NCBI GenBank assembly: GCA_050744165.1
Contig: JBOGGN010000300.1
Span: 1-30,962 of the forward strand
Origin: JBOGGN01 sp050744165
GTDB lineage: Bacteria > Actinomycetota > Acidimicrobiia > Acidimicrobiales > Palsa-688
DNA length: 30,962 nt
Reading direction: 5' to 3'
Shown: piece after piece, positions 24,358 to 30,962 of the stretch
Numbering within the stretch: the first letter of the stretch is position 1
Layout of the letters: each line of letters begins with the position of its first letter
Program-made: the position numbers and the translations under genes
The notes under the pieces: model-generated
What the model saw: only the letters and a program-made list of their open reading frames with translations
Told to the model about the DNA's origin: nothing
Database searches by the model: none

Positions 24358-25188
24358 TCAGGAGATCTCCTCGGCGGATCCGGCCGCCTTGACGGCGTCG
24401 GGCGTGGGGTCGGCGGGGCCGCGACCGTTGGCTTCGGTTGCGGCAGCGGGTGGGGTGTGGCTCGGGGAAGCGGTGGGACTGGCGCCGTCGGGCCCAGGGG
24501 AAGCGGTGGGAATCGGGGCTTCGGTGGCGGCAGGGGGCGGGGAAGCGGTGGGGCCGTCGGACCCAGGGCGTACTGACGGCATGACTCCGGCGGGACCGGG
24601 ATCTGGCGCCGCCTCCGGGCTTGCAGCTGCCTTGGCGGCATTGCGTGTCGCTTGTTGGGCGGCCCGGCGATCGGGAGCGAGCACCATAATCATGTTGCGC
24701 CCGTCGAGCTTGGGGGCGGCTTCGATCTTGGCGATAGGACCGACCTGCTCGGCGACCTGGTCGAGAATTTTCTTGCCCAATTCGGGATGGCTCATTTCCC
24801 GGCCCCGGAACATGATTGTGATCTTTACCTTGTGACCATCGCCCAGGAATTTGCCTACCTGGCGAGTTTTCGTATCGAAATCTCCTACGCCGATTTTTGG
24901 CCGGTACTTCATCTCCTTGATGCTGCCGCTCGTAGTCTTGCGACGCGACTCCTTGGCCCGTTGCGCCTCATCGAACTTGAACTTTCCGAAGTCCATAATC
25001 CGGCAGACGGGAGGGTTGGCGTTGGGTGCCACCTCCACGAGGTCCAAGTCCAACTGGCGAGCTGTGGCGAGCGCATCCGGGAGCGGCTTGATCCCAAGCT
25101 GCGTCCCGTCCGGACCGACCAGACGAACCTCACGGGCTCGTATGCGGTCGTTAATCCTGTGCTCGTTGGTGTCGGCTGCAGGGGCTAT
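24358..25188 (-). CDS. infC: Translation initiation factor IF-3 (probable ATA start)
   Basis: IF-3 controls start-codon choice and subunit anti-association. The N-terminal domain, RINDRIRAREVRLVG onward, and the C-terminal domain (KEMKYRPKIGVGDFDTKTRQ, GREMSHPELG) are complete. The coding match extends upstream past the first standard start codon (25053) to residue INDRIRAR. In that frame there is no ATG, GTG or TTG after a TGA just upstream. ATA at 25188 has AGGAG nine bases before it, so I take it as the start; ATT at 25155 is the alternative. infC is known for non-standard starts that IF-3 itself senses. The product is 276 residues, about 95 longer than E. coli IF-3, owing to a Pro/Ala/Ser/Thr-rich tail. 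Confidence 0.92.
   Translation of the reverse strand: MAPAADTNEHRINDRIRAREVRLVGPDGTQLGIKPLPDALATARQLDLDLVEVAPNANPPVCRIMDFGKFKFDEAQRAKESRRKTTSGSIKEMKYRPKIGVGDFDTKTRQVGKFLGDGHKVKITIMFRGREMSHPELGKKILDQVAEQVGPIAKIEAAPKLDGRNMIMVLAPDRRAAQQATRNAAKAAASPEAAPDPGPAGVMPSVRPGSDGPTASPPPAATEAPIPTASPGPDGASPTASPSHTPPAAATEANGRGPADPTPDAVKAAGSAEEIS
24463..24553 (-). repeat. GGGGAAGCGGTGGG repeats in the infC tail
   Basis: Three copies of a 14-bp core occur at about 24465, 24498 and 24540 (plus-strand reading). On the coding strand they give PTASP each time. The spacing is irregular, and the surrounding codons are also Pro/Ser/Ala/Thr-rich. They lie in the low-complexity C-terminal extension of IF-3. Confidence 0.7.
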
Positions 25189-25233
25189 GAGGCATCACTC
25201 CTAGAATGTGGCCCGATCCGCAGTCCAGACGCG

Positions 25234-25273
25234 AAAAGGGCGGGCGTCGGAAAGCACGCCCGCCACTTGGCGG
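25234..25273 (-). promoter_or_regulatory. infC leader attenuator: terminator with competing hairpin
   Basis: On the infC sense strand GGCGGGCGT (25264-25256) and ACGCCCGCC (25247-25239) form a 9-bp stem with an 8-nt loop. After one C comes TTTT (25237-25234), an intrinsic terminator 45 nt before the start codon. Just upstream, CCGCCA (25273-25268) can instead pair with TGGCGG (25265-25260), which uses the first five bases of the terminator stem. The two structures exclude each other. In several bacteria L20 or IF-3 regulates this operon through leader RNA structure. An attenuator here is inference from the folding. Confidence 0.6.
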
Positions 25274-25327
25274 TCGAACGACCCGGCGCACCAGACTCGG
25301 TGGCCGGGTGGGGGCGGCAGGCCCCGC

Positions 25328-25362
25328 TTCCCGTATTCTCGTTTTCACCGTAGGGTAGCGCA
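25328..25362 (+). promoter_or_regulatory. Candidate leaderless promoter of the DUF1844-like gene
   Basis: TAGGGT at 25351-25356 lies exactly six bases before the ATG at 25363, the same spacing as in the argC and argF promoters. A weak -35 (TTCCCG) stands 17 bp further upstream. No ribosome-binding site precedes the ATG, which agrees with a leaderless message. Confidence 0.4.
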
Positions 25363-25363
25363 A
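25335..25363 (-). promoter_or_regulatory. Candidate infC promoter
   Basis: TTGCGC (25363-25358) and GAGAAT (25340-25335) are separated by 17 bp on the minus strand and would start a leader of about 140 nt containing the attenuator. The match to consensus is moderate. The element overlaps the probable promoter of the divergent DUF1844-like gene, so the two would compete. Confidence 0.4.
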
Positions 25364-25809
25364 TGAGCACGCTCTGGACACCCTCGGGCGAGCGGCCCAT
25401 CCGCCGCGAGTCGCCCCCCAGCGCCCCGACACCGCCTTCCCCGCCGTCGGGTGGTGACCGGCCGCCGGGTGGCCGACGGCCCCCAGATGGTCCGAACGAC
25501 CGCGAGTTGACCGCTGAGGACGAGGCTGCCTTGGCCGAGCTTCAAGAGCAACTGGCCCACACGCCGGCGGAGCTGGTCATCGCCAACCACGCCTTCGGCC
25601 TCTTCGAGCTGGCTGCGCTGCACCTCTCCGCCGACCAACCCAGGCTGCCGCCGGCCCGTCTCGCCATCGACGCCCTCGGGGCACTGGTGGAGGGAATGGA
25701 AGGACGCCTCGGGGAGTACGAGCAACAACTCCACGACGGGCTCGCCAACTTGCGGATGGCGTTCGTACAGATCCGAGGAGCGGCCGAAGCCACGCCTCCG
25801 CAGGGCTGA
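25363..25809 (+). CDS. DUF1844-like protein
   Basis: A 148-residue protein of unknown function. Residues 1-45 are Pro/Arg-rich and probably disordered. The rest is helical: DEAALAELQEQLAHTPAELVIANHAFGLFELAALHLS, split here by family as the N-terminal helix pair, then ARLAIDALGALVEGMEGRLGEYE and LHDGLANLRMAFVQIR. The last two helices match what I know of DUF1844 proteins, which often sit beside infC in actinobacteria. It diverges from infC with about 170 bp between the two starts. No catalytic motif, signal peptide or membrane segment is visible. Confidence 0.75.
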   Translation: MSTLWTPSGERPIRRESPPSAPTPPSPPSGGDRPPGGRRPPDGPNDRELTAEDEAALAELQEQLAHTPAELVIANHAFGLFELAALHLSADQPRLPPARLAIDALGALVEGMEGRLGEYEQQLHDGLANLRMAFVQIRGAAEATPPQG

Positions 25810-26352
25810 CCGGTGCCGCGCCCTCGGCCGAAGGGCCACCCGAACGCCCGGCAGGGCTAGTCCACAATAATCTGCGCGTTCATGCGGCTGTTGATGGGCT
25901 TCGCGTATGGCGATCAGCTCGCGACCAGCTTCTTGGGCTCTATACGCGAGGAATTGCAGGAGTTGCCCCCTTCCCGCGTCGTGGATGGACCGGTTGAGGC
26001 CTCCCTTGGCGCAAACGCCGAGCTAACTTAACATCCCTAACACAAGTGCGGGGCGCTGGGACGCCCTGCACTTGTGTTAGTGGGGTTAAGTTACGGCCTT
26101 TGAGGCTCGACCAAGACGCGCGATAGGGCGGTGCGCGTGGTCGGCCCGGCAGCGGGCCATCTTCCGGCGCTTAGCGGCGAACACAGCAGGCAAACCACCA
26201 GATCTTGCCCTCTCCAACAAGTGCTCACATTATTTGTGCAGGAGCCCTAACCGGCGCCGCGCCCTGGCCGAAGGCCCCCAACACCCGGCAGGGCTAACCC
26301 ATCGCAGGGCGCCAACTCGGCGGAGGGCCGCCCGAACGCCCGGCAGGGCTAG
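25810..26352. other. Gene-free region with hairpin and diverged repeats
   Basis: No recognisable gene lies between the DUF1844-like gene and the cold-shock-like gene. The region holds a 70-bp imperfect hairpin and three diverged direct repeats, listed separately. A 49-codon plus-strand frame (ATG 25882, TAA 26029-26031) reads plausibly, but it has no ribosome-binding site and no family I know. The base composition dips toward AT around the hairpin (26024-26093). It may be the remains of a small inserted element. Confidence 0.5.
25810..26352. repeat. Three diverged direct repeats ending in CCCGGCAGGGCTA
   Basis: Copy A is at about 25810-25860, copy B at about 26250-26297 and copy C at about 26308-26352. 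A and C share a 29-base stretch (25832-25860 and 26324-26352) with one difference, and A and B share the preceding CCGGYGCCGCGCCCT-GGCCGAAGG part. The copies bracket about 390 bp that include the large hairpin. The last copy ends directly against the stop codon of the cold-shock-like gene. Confidence 0.7.
26024..26093. repeat. 70-bp imperfect inverted repeat (hairpin)
   Basis: A 32-base left arm (26024-26055) and right arm (26062-26093) pair with about four mismatches around a 6-base loop. TAACTTAAC / GTTAAGTTA forms the outer end, and CTAACACAAGTGC / GCACTTGTGTTAG is a perfect 13-bp inner block. No T-run follows on either strand beyond the arms. It could be a strong two-way terminator for the neighbouring convergent genes, a structured RNA, or the folded core of a small non-autonomous element. 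Confidence 0.85.
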
Positions 26353-26568
26353 CTAGCCGCCGCAGGGCCGCAGCGCGGCCGCCTCCCATTGGCCGCCGTG
26401 GCCGGCGACGACCTCAAACTCCACTTTGGCCGCCTCGTCGATCTGGCGGGAGCCGTCGGCAATCTGGGTGCAGTGGAAGGGGTAGAGCTGGCCACCGTCG
26501 GCACGCACCGAGCCGAGGCCCGCCTCGGCGTCGAACGCGGTAATCACGCCCCGCGTCAACGGAGCCAT
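26353..26568 (-). CDS. Divergent cold-shock-domain protein
   Basis: A 71-residue protein with the OB-fold pattern of cold-shock proteins: RGVITAFDAEAGLGSVRADGG, split as strand 1 and the RNP1 region, then LYPFHCTQIADGSR (RNP2 region) and a VEFEVVAG-x-GGQWEAAAL end. The nucleic-acid-binding residues are altered: the usual KGFGFI is GLGSV, and VFVHF is YPFHC. Several aromatic contacts are therefore missing. ATG 26568 overlaps the hisG stop as ATGA, so it is the last gene of the rib-his operon. Function unknown; RNA binding is possible but may be weak. Confidence 0.75.
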   Translation of the reverse strand: MAPLTRGVITAFDAEAGLGSVRADGGQLYPFHCTQIADGSRQIDEAAKVEFEVVAGHGGQWEAAALRPCGG

Positions 26569-27443
26569 CAGTGGACGATCTTGGAGATCGGCATCTCCAG
26601 GATCCCGGTGGCGCCGTGGTCCTTCAAGGCGGGGATGAGGCGGTTGATGTCCGGCTTGGCGATCACCGTCTCCACCGCGAACCCGCCGTTGCCGAACAGC
26701 TTCGAGACAGTCGGCGACTTCAGCGACGGAAGAAGGCCGATCACAGCATCAAGGTTGTCAGCGCTGACGTTGAGCTTGACCAGCACCCTGCCCCGGGCCT
26801 CGAGAGTCCCCTCAAGCAAGGTGTGCAGCTGCTCCATGGCGTGGCGCTTGACGGGATCCGCGTAGGCGTCGCGGTTGGCAATGAGCTCGGTGAACGACAG
26901 CAGAATGGTGTCCACGATCCGCAGCCCGGCTGCCTTAAGTGCTCGACCGGTTTCGGTGATCTCCACTACCGCGTCGGCAATCTCAGGGATCTTGGCTTCG
27001 GTCGCGCCGTAGGAGAGCACCACCTGAGCGTCGACACCATGCTTCTCGAGGTACCGCGCCGTGAGCTCTGGGTACTCGGTCGACACGCGGGAACCGGGTG
27101 GAAGGTCCCCGGCCGCCCTCACCGGCGAGTCGGCGGCTACCGCCAGCACCACCTTTACGGGCCGAGCGGTGTTCTTGCTGTAGTGCAACTCGCCCAGGGA
27201 CACCACGTCACTGGCTGTCTCCTCAATCCAGTCCCGCCCGGTCACGCCGAGGTCGAAGAGCCCCTCGGCCACATAGCCGGCGATCTCTTGGGGCCTCAGG
27301 ATGCGGACCTCGTCGACCCGGGGATCATCGATCGTTGCCCGGTAATCGACCTCCGAACTGCGCCGGACGCCTAAGTCGGCGGCGTCGAACAGCTCGAGGG
27401 TCGCTTTTTCCAGGGAGCCCTTTGGAAGGACCAGGCGCAGCAT
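26568..27443 (-). CDS. hisG: ATP phosphoribosyltransferase, long form
   Basis: First enzyme of histidine synthesis, joining ATP and PRPP. The 291-residue product starts MLRLVLPKGSLEKATLELF and has the phosphoribosyl loop region DAVVEITETGRALKAAGL, with E-x-T-x-T/S-G-R. It also has the C-terminal regulatory HisG_C domain (about 215-291) that binds histidine in long-form enzymes, so no HisZ partner is needed. The start codon is six bases after the ribH stop, and the gene's end overlaps the cold-shock-like gene. The usual partner hisE is not between ribH and hisG. Confidence 0.95.
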   Translation of the reverse strand: MLRLVLPKGSLEKATLELFDAADLGVRRSSEVDYRATIDDPRVDEVRILRPQEIAGYVAEGLFDLGVTGRDWIEETASDVVSLGELHYSKNTARPVKVVLAVAADSPVRAAGDLPPGSRVSTEYPELTARYLEKHGVDAQVVLSYGATEAKIPEIADAVVEITETGRALKAAGLRIVDTILLSFTELIANRDAYADPVKRHAMEQLHTLLEGTLEARGRVLVKLNVSADNLDAVIGLLPSLKSPTVSKLFGNGGFAVETVIAKPDINRLIPALKDHGATGILEMPISKIVH

Positions 27444-27448
27444 CGGTG

Positions 27449-27922
27449 CTATTCGGCGGTCTTCGGAAGCTGGCGCAAGAGGTCGACCATTTCGATGGCC
27501 GTCATTGCCGCCTCGAAGCCCTTGTTGCCCGCCTTGACGCCGGCGCGCTCCAAGGCCTGGTCCAGCGTCTCGGTGGTGAGCACGCCGAACACGACCGGCA
27601 CCCCCGTGTCCAACTGGGCCCGCTGCAACCCGGCGGCGCACTGGCCGGCCACATGCTCGTAGTGTCCGGTGGCGCCACGGATCACGGCGCCCAGGGCGAC
27701 TACGGCGTCGAACTCACCACTGGCCGCGAGCCGCAACGCCACCAGCGGCAACTCGAAGGAGCCGGGAACCCACGCCTCGGTGATCGAGGCCTCGTCCACC
27801 CCGTGGCGGATCAGGCCGTCGCGGGCCCCCGCGACCAGCCGCTCGGTGATGAGGTCGTTGAAGCGGCTACACGCCAAGGCCACCCGGATCCCCTCGCCCC
27901 GCAATCGGCCGTCATACCTCAT
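27449..27922 (-). CDS. ribH: 6,7-dimethyl-8-ribityllumazine synthase
   Basis: Penultimate riboflavin step, condensing the ribityl pyrimidine with dihydroxybutanone phosphate; usually an icosahedral shell. The 157-residue protein has VALACSRFN, EAWVPGSFELPL, GAVIRGATGHYEHVAGQ with the catalytic His, and FGVLTTETLDQALERAG. ATG 27922 overlaps the ribBA end by 11 bp; an ATG four codons upstream (27934) is also in frame. It lies between ribBA and hisG. Confidence 0.96.
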   Translation of the reverse strand: MRYDGRLRGEGIRVALACSRFNDLITERLVAGARDGLIRHGVDEASITEAWVPGSFELPLVALRLAASGEFDAVVALGAVIRGATGHYEHVAGQCAAGLQRAQLDTGVPVVFGVLTTETLDQALERAGVKAGNKGFEAAMTAIEMVDLLRQLPKTAE

Positions 27923-29132
27923 CGTCGAGCCCATACAGCAAGTGTCCCATTTTTTCCCGCTTGGTCCGCAGATACGGCAAGTTCTCGGGATTGGCACCGG
28001 CCTGGAGCGGGACCCGCTCCACCATTTCCAGGCCGAATCCATCCAGGCCGCCATACTTGGCCGGGTTGTTGGTCATGTAGCGCATGGTGGTGATCCCGAG
28101 GTCGACCAGGATTTGAGCGCCGATGCCGTACTCCCTCCGGTCAGCGGGAAGGCCGAGCTGCAAGTTGGCCTCCACCGTGTCCAAGCCGCCGTCTTGGAGG
28201 GCGTAGGCCAAGAGCTTGTTGTGGATCCCGATCCCCCGGCCTTCGTGGCCCCGCAGGTACACCACGACCCCCATCTTCGCTTCAGAGATCTTGGCCATGG
28301 CGGCTGCCAGCTGCTGGCCGCAGTCACAGCGCATCGACCCGAAGACGTCGCCCGTAAGGCACTCGCTGTGGACCCGGACAAGCACGTTGGACTGGCCTTG
28401 GGGGGCGCCCATGACAAAGGCCAGGTGGTGTTCCCCGTCCAGCAGGCTCTGATAGGCGTAGCAGGTGAACTCGCCCCATTGCGTCGGGATGCGCGCCTCG
28501 GCAACCCGCTGCACCAGCTTCTCCCGCTGGCGGCGATAGCGGATCAGGTCGGCGATGGAGATGAGGCACAGCCCGTGGGCCTCGGCGAAGCGCTCCAGCT
28601 CCGGCAGCCGTGCCATGCCGAGACCGTCCTCGGTGACCAACTCGCACAACGCACCGGCGGGGTACAGGCCCGCCATCCGGGCCAGGTCGACCGCGGCTTC
28701 GGTGTGCCCGGCCCGCTTCAAGACGCCCCCGTCGCGGGCCCGCAGCACGTGGATGTGGCCCGGGCGGGACAGGTCGTCTGGCTTGGTGGCGGGGTCGATG
28801 AGGGACCGGATGGTCATCGCCCTATCGGAGGCCGAGATGCCCGTCGTGGTGCCGTGTCGGTAGTCGACGGTGACCGTGAAGGCGGTGCGCTGCGACTCGG
28901 TGTTGCGGGGCACCATCAGCGGCAGGTCCAGCTCGTCCGCCCGGTCGTTGTTGATGGGTGCGCAGATCAGCCCCGAAGTGTGCTTCACGAAGAAGGCGAT
29001 CTTCTCCGGTGTGGCGCATTGGGCGGCCATGATGAGGTCGCCTTCGTTTTCCCGGTCCTCGTCGTCGACGACCACCACCACCTCGCCTCGCCCGATTGCG
29101 GCGACCGCCTCCTCGATGGTGTTGAACGCCAT
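27912..29132 (-). CDS. ribBA: Bifunctional DHBP synthase / GTP cyclohydrolase II
   Basis: Supplies both riboflavin precursors. The 406-residue fusion has an N-terminal RibB domain (1-205) with VVDDEDRENEGDLIMAA and the later RAGHTEAAVDL metal site. The C-terminal RibA domain (206-406) carries the zinc-binding Cys of ECLTGDVFGSMRCDCGQQ, the LRGHEGRGIG loop and MTNNPAKYGGLDGFGL. AAGGAG stands ten bases before the ATG. The upstream gap to ribE carries a minisatellite. Confidence 0.97.
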   Translation of the reverse strand: MAFNTIEEAVAAIGRGEVVVVVDDEDRENEGDLIMAAQCATPEKIAFFVKHTSGLICAPINNDRADELDLPLMVPRNTESQRTAFTVTVDYRHGTTTGISASDRAMTIRSLIDPATKPDDLSRPGHIHVLRARDGGVLKRAGHTEAAVDLARMAGLYPAGALCELVTEDGLGMARLPELERFAEAHGLCLISIADLIRYRRQREKLVQRVAEARIPTQWGEFTCYAYQSLLDGEHHLAFVMGAPQGQSNVLVRVHSECLTGDVFGSMRCDCGQQLAAAMAKISEAKMGVVVYLRGHEGRGIGIHNKLLAYALQDGGLDTVEANLQLGLPADRREYGIGAQILVDLGITTMRYMTNNPAKYGGLDGFGLEMVERVPLQAGANPENLPYLRTKREKMGHLLYGLDDEV

Positions 29133-29193
29133 GGCGCACCTGCTCCTTTTGTGATGTAGCCCAATTGTGCCGGGGCCCGGGTGATAGCGGCCC

Positions 29194-29330
29194 TGCGCCC
29201 TGCTGCTGTGCGCCCTGCTGCTGTGCGCCCTGCTGCTCTGCGCCCTGCTGCTCTGCGCCCTGCTGCTGTGCGCCCTGCTGCTCTGCGCCCTGCTGCTCTG
29301 CGCCCTGCTGTCCTGCTGTCCTGCTGTCCG
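29194..29330. repeat. 15-bp minisatellite followed by 8-bp repeats
   Basis: Eight head-to-tail copies of TGCGCCCTGCTGCTS (S = G or C; 29194-29313) are nearly perfect, and the last copy runs into three copies of TGCTGTCC (29307-29330). The array fills most of the 210-bp gap between the ribE stop (29343) and the ribBA start (29132), so it would be transcribed within the rib operon. It could change copy number by slippage. The plus-strand frames through it (Cys-rich or Arg-Pro-Ala-rich) are repeat artefacts, not genes. Confidence 0.95.
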
Positions 29331-29342
29331 GCGGCCCTGCGT

Positions 29343-29903
29343 TCAGCGGGCCAGCAGCCGCTCCACGTACTTGGCCACCAGGTCGATTTCGAGGTTGACC
29401 GCGTCGCCGGGGCCCCGCCGGCCCAAGGTGGTGACCTCCATGGTGTGGGGGATCACTGCCACGGTGAAGCCGTCGTCGAGCGCCGCCACAACGGTGAGGC
29501 TGACCCCGTCGACGGTGATGGAGCCCTTCTCGACAACGTAGCGAAGTAGAGCCTCAGGGGCTCGGACCCGCAGCGCCGGCGCCGGGTCTACGACCTCGCC
29601 GACGGCGTCGACGTGGCCCTGCACCAGGTGGCCGCCGAGGCGGTCGGCCAGACGAACTGGCCGTTCCAGGTTCACCGGATCGCCGGCCGAAAGGCGGCCC
29701 AGGTTGGTGCGGGCCAGCGTCTCGTCGACCGCGTCGACCGCGAACCAGCCGTCGCCGAGTTCGACGACGGTCAGGCAGCACCCGTTGACCGCGATCGAGT
29801 CCCCAACCCGGGCGTCCTCGGTCACGACGGCGGCTCCGAACGCGAAGCGCCCGCCTGCCCGGGCCCGCAGCACGCCCAGCTCCTCGACGATCCCTGTGAA
29901 CAA
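29343..29903 (-). CDS. ribE: Riboflavin synthase alpha chain
   Basis: Final step: two lumazines give riboflavin and a pyrimidine. The 186-residue protein shows the duplicated lumazine-binding fold: FTGIVEELGVL at the start, NGCCLTV, RLGGHLVQGHVDAVGEV at about 85-101 beginning the second repeat, and DGVSLTV, with a C-terminal helix. The start is TTG 29903 with GGGAGG five bases upstream; the larger open frame is a ribD shadow. It follows ribD by 16 bp. Confidence 0.95.
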   Translation of the reverse strand: MFTGIVEELGVLRARAGGRFAFGAAVVTEDARVGDSIAVNGCCLTVVELGDGWFAVDAVDETLARTNLGRLSAGDPVNLERPVRLADRLGGHLVQGHVDAVGEVVDPAPALRVRAPEALLRYVVEKGSITVDGVSLTVVAALDDGFTVAVIPHTMEVTTLGRRGPGDAVNLEIDLVAKYVERLLAR

Positions 29904-29919
29904 TCTCGCCTCCCGTCGG

Positions 29920-30948
29920 TCAAAGGCCCCGAGCGAACGGGGCCACCTCGATGCGCACGTCCTCGCCGAGCTGCGCCACCGAGACGATCCGGCCCCGCCA
30001 CAGCCCCTTGATCGTGGCCGCGCCCGGGCCGGCGAACAGCGCCCTACCGTCGTCGCCTCCGAAGAAGGCCGGCGCCAGGTACACCACGTAACGGTCGACC
30101 AGGCCCTGGACGTGAAAGTCGTGGGCCACCCGGGCCCCCCCTTCGACCAGCAGCTGCACCACGTCGCGCGCCCCGAGCTCGTCAAGTACCCAGCCCGGGT
30201 CGCCACTGAGCTCCAGCGCCGGTTGGACACGGGCGCCCTCAGGGATCCGGCCGAGCACCACCCGCAGCGGCTCCCGGTCGGCACCCGGCGACCCGGACGG
30301 CAACCGGACCGTGAGCGCCGGATCGTCGGCCCGCACCGTCCCCGCCCCCACCAAGATGGCGTCGCTCTCGGCCCGCAGGCGGTGGGCATCGGCGCGGGCC
30401 AGAGGTCCGGTGATCCACTGGCTGGTCCCGTCGGGTGCCGCGGTGCGCCCATCGAGCGTCGAGGCCAGCTTCAGCACCACCCACGGCCGCCCTGTCCGGC
30501 GGTGCTTCAGATAGGGGGCTAGCTGCTCGCCGATCTGCTCGGCGCAGACACCGACGGCGACCTCGACCCCCTCCGCCCGCAGCCTCTCGATGCCCCCGCC
30601 CGCCACCCGGGGATCGGGGTCCACCACGCCCACCACCACCCGCCGGACACCGGCCGCGATCAGGGCGTCGGCGCACGGCGGCGTCCTGCCGTAGTGGGAA
30701 CAGGGCTCCAAGGTTACGTACGCAGTGGCTCCCTCGGCGCTGGCCCCGGCCAGGCTCAGGGCGACCGCCTCGGCATGGGGACCGCCGGGCGCCTCGGTGG
30801 CGCCGACGGCCGCCGGCTCCTCGCCGTCGGGAACGACGACGCAACCGACCCACGGGTTGGGACTGGCCACGCCGCGGGCGCTGGCCCCAACCGCGACCGC
30901 CTCCTGCATCCAGGCTCGGTCCTCCTCCGGGTCGGGGGCCTCGCCCAT
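29920..30948 (-). CDS. ribD: Riboflavin biosynthesis deaminase/reductase
   Basis: Bifunctional enzyme that deaminates and reduces the pyrimidine from GTP cyclohydrolase II. The 342-residue product has an N-terminal cytidine-deaminase-like domain with HAEAVAL and PCSHYGRTPPCADAL, giving the His/Cys/Cys zinc ligands and the catalytic Glu. The C-terminal reductase domain follows from about 150 (RPWVVLKLASTLDGRTA, GAGTVRADDPALTVR, LLVEGGARVAHDF). The ATG is 14 bp from the window end, so the promoter or any riboswitch ahead of the operon lies outside. Confidence 0.96.
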   Translation of the reverse strand: MGEAPDPEEDRAWMQEAVAVGASARGVASPNPWVGCVVVPDGEEPAAVGATEAPGGPHAEAVALSLAGASAEGATAYVTLEPCSHYGRTPPCADALIAAGVRRVVVGVVDPDPRVAGGGIERLRAEGVEVAVGVCAEQIGEQLAPYLKHRRTGRPWVVLKLASTLDGRTAAPDGTSQWITGPLARADAHRLRAESDAILVGAGTVRADDPALTVRLPSGSPGADREPLRVVLGRIPEGARVQPALELSGDPGWVLDELGARDVVQLLVEGGARVAHDFHVQGLVDRYVVYLAPAFFGGDDGRALFAGPGAATIKGLWRGRIVSVAQLGEDVRIEVAPFARGL

Positions 30949-30962
30949 TGGTGGGGATGCTA

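Noticed and set aside
25151..25199. Short ATG frame overlapping the infC start, a possible upstream peptide
   Set aside because: AGGAG is only two bases from its ATG, which is too close for good initiation; the spacing suits the ATA of infC instead.
25882..26031. 49-codon plus-strand frame in the gene-free region
   Set aside because: No ribosome-binding site, no recognisable family, only moderate third-position GC, and its stop lies in the hairpin arm; kept only as a note.
29194..29313. Possible CRISPR array
   Set aside because: The 15-bp units are directly adjacent with no spacers, and no cas genes are present.
29165..29398. Cys-rich plus-strand frame (CAPCC units) that might look like a metal-binding peptide
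   Set aside because: It is produced by the 15-bp minisatellite and has no ribosome-binding site or family; neighbouring genes run the other way.

Overview
The window is high-GC, densely packed bacterial DNA with many GTG and TTG starts and stop/start overlaps of the GTGA or ATGA type. The gene orders argCJBD-argFRGH and infC-rpmI-rplT-rRNA methylase-histidine kinase-pheS-pheT, a DUF1844-like neighbour, a possible remnant of a mycothiol-type gene and several leaderless-looking promoters point to an actinobacterium. An Acidimicrobiia-like lineage is possible, but that is inference. No tRNA, rRNA, CRISPR array, intact insertion sequence or phage gene was seen.

Layout. A CmoB-like methyltransferase (320-1291, +) converges on a large minus-strand arginine region: mpg (DNA glycosylase), argH, argG, argR, argF, an unrecognised gene (6104-6847), argD, argB, argJ and argC. 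Two promoters, before argF and before argC, share one design: a TGCAT-N3-TATG box over the -35, a 17-bp spacer, and a -10 exactly 6 nt before the ATG. Both are probably ArgR-controlled and leaderless. Together the genes cover arginine synthesis from N-acetylglutamate and ornithine to arginine.

Next come three overlapping genes (12629-14944, 12141-12632, 11281-12144; minus) for a three-subunit molybdenum hydroxylase of the xanthine dehydrogenase/CO dehydrogenase family, with an unusual active-site loop and no maturation genes nearby. Beyond lie a stretch of gene debris, a secreted SGNH hydrolase (minus), and a plus-strand ABC exporter pair whose ATPase gene is broken by a one-base deletion in its signature motif.

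A minus-strand translation operon follows: infC (probable ATA start, attenuator-like leader, long C-terminal tail), rpmI, rplT, a SpoU-type RNA methylase (probable CTG start), a soluble PAS histidine kinase, pheS and pheT. A DUF1844-like gene diverges from infC. A 540-bp gap holds a 70-bp hairpin and diverged direct repeats.

The right end is a riboflavin operon (ribD, ribE, ribBA, ribH) continuing into hisG and a divergent cold-shock-domain protein. A 15-bp minisatellite separates ribE from ribBA. The most unusual items are the paired arg promoters, the unknown gene inside the arg cluster, the infC leader and start, the kinase coupled to pheS, and the molybdenum enzyme.
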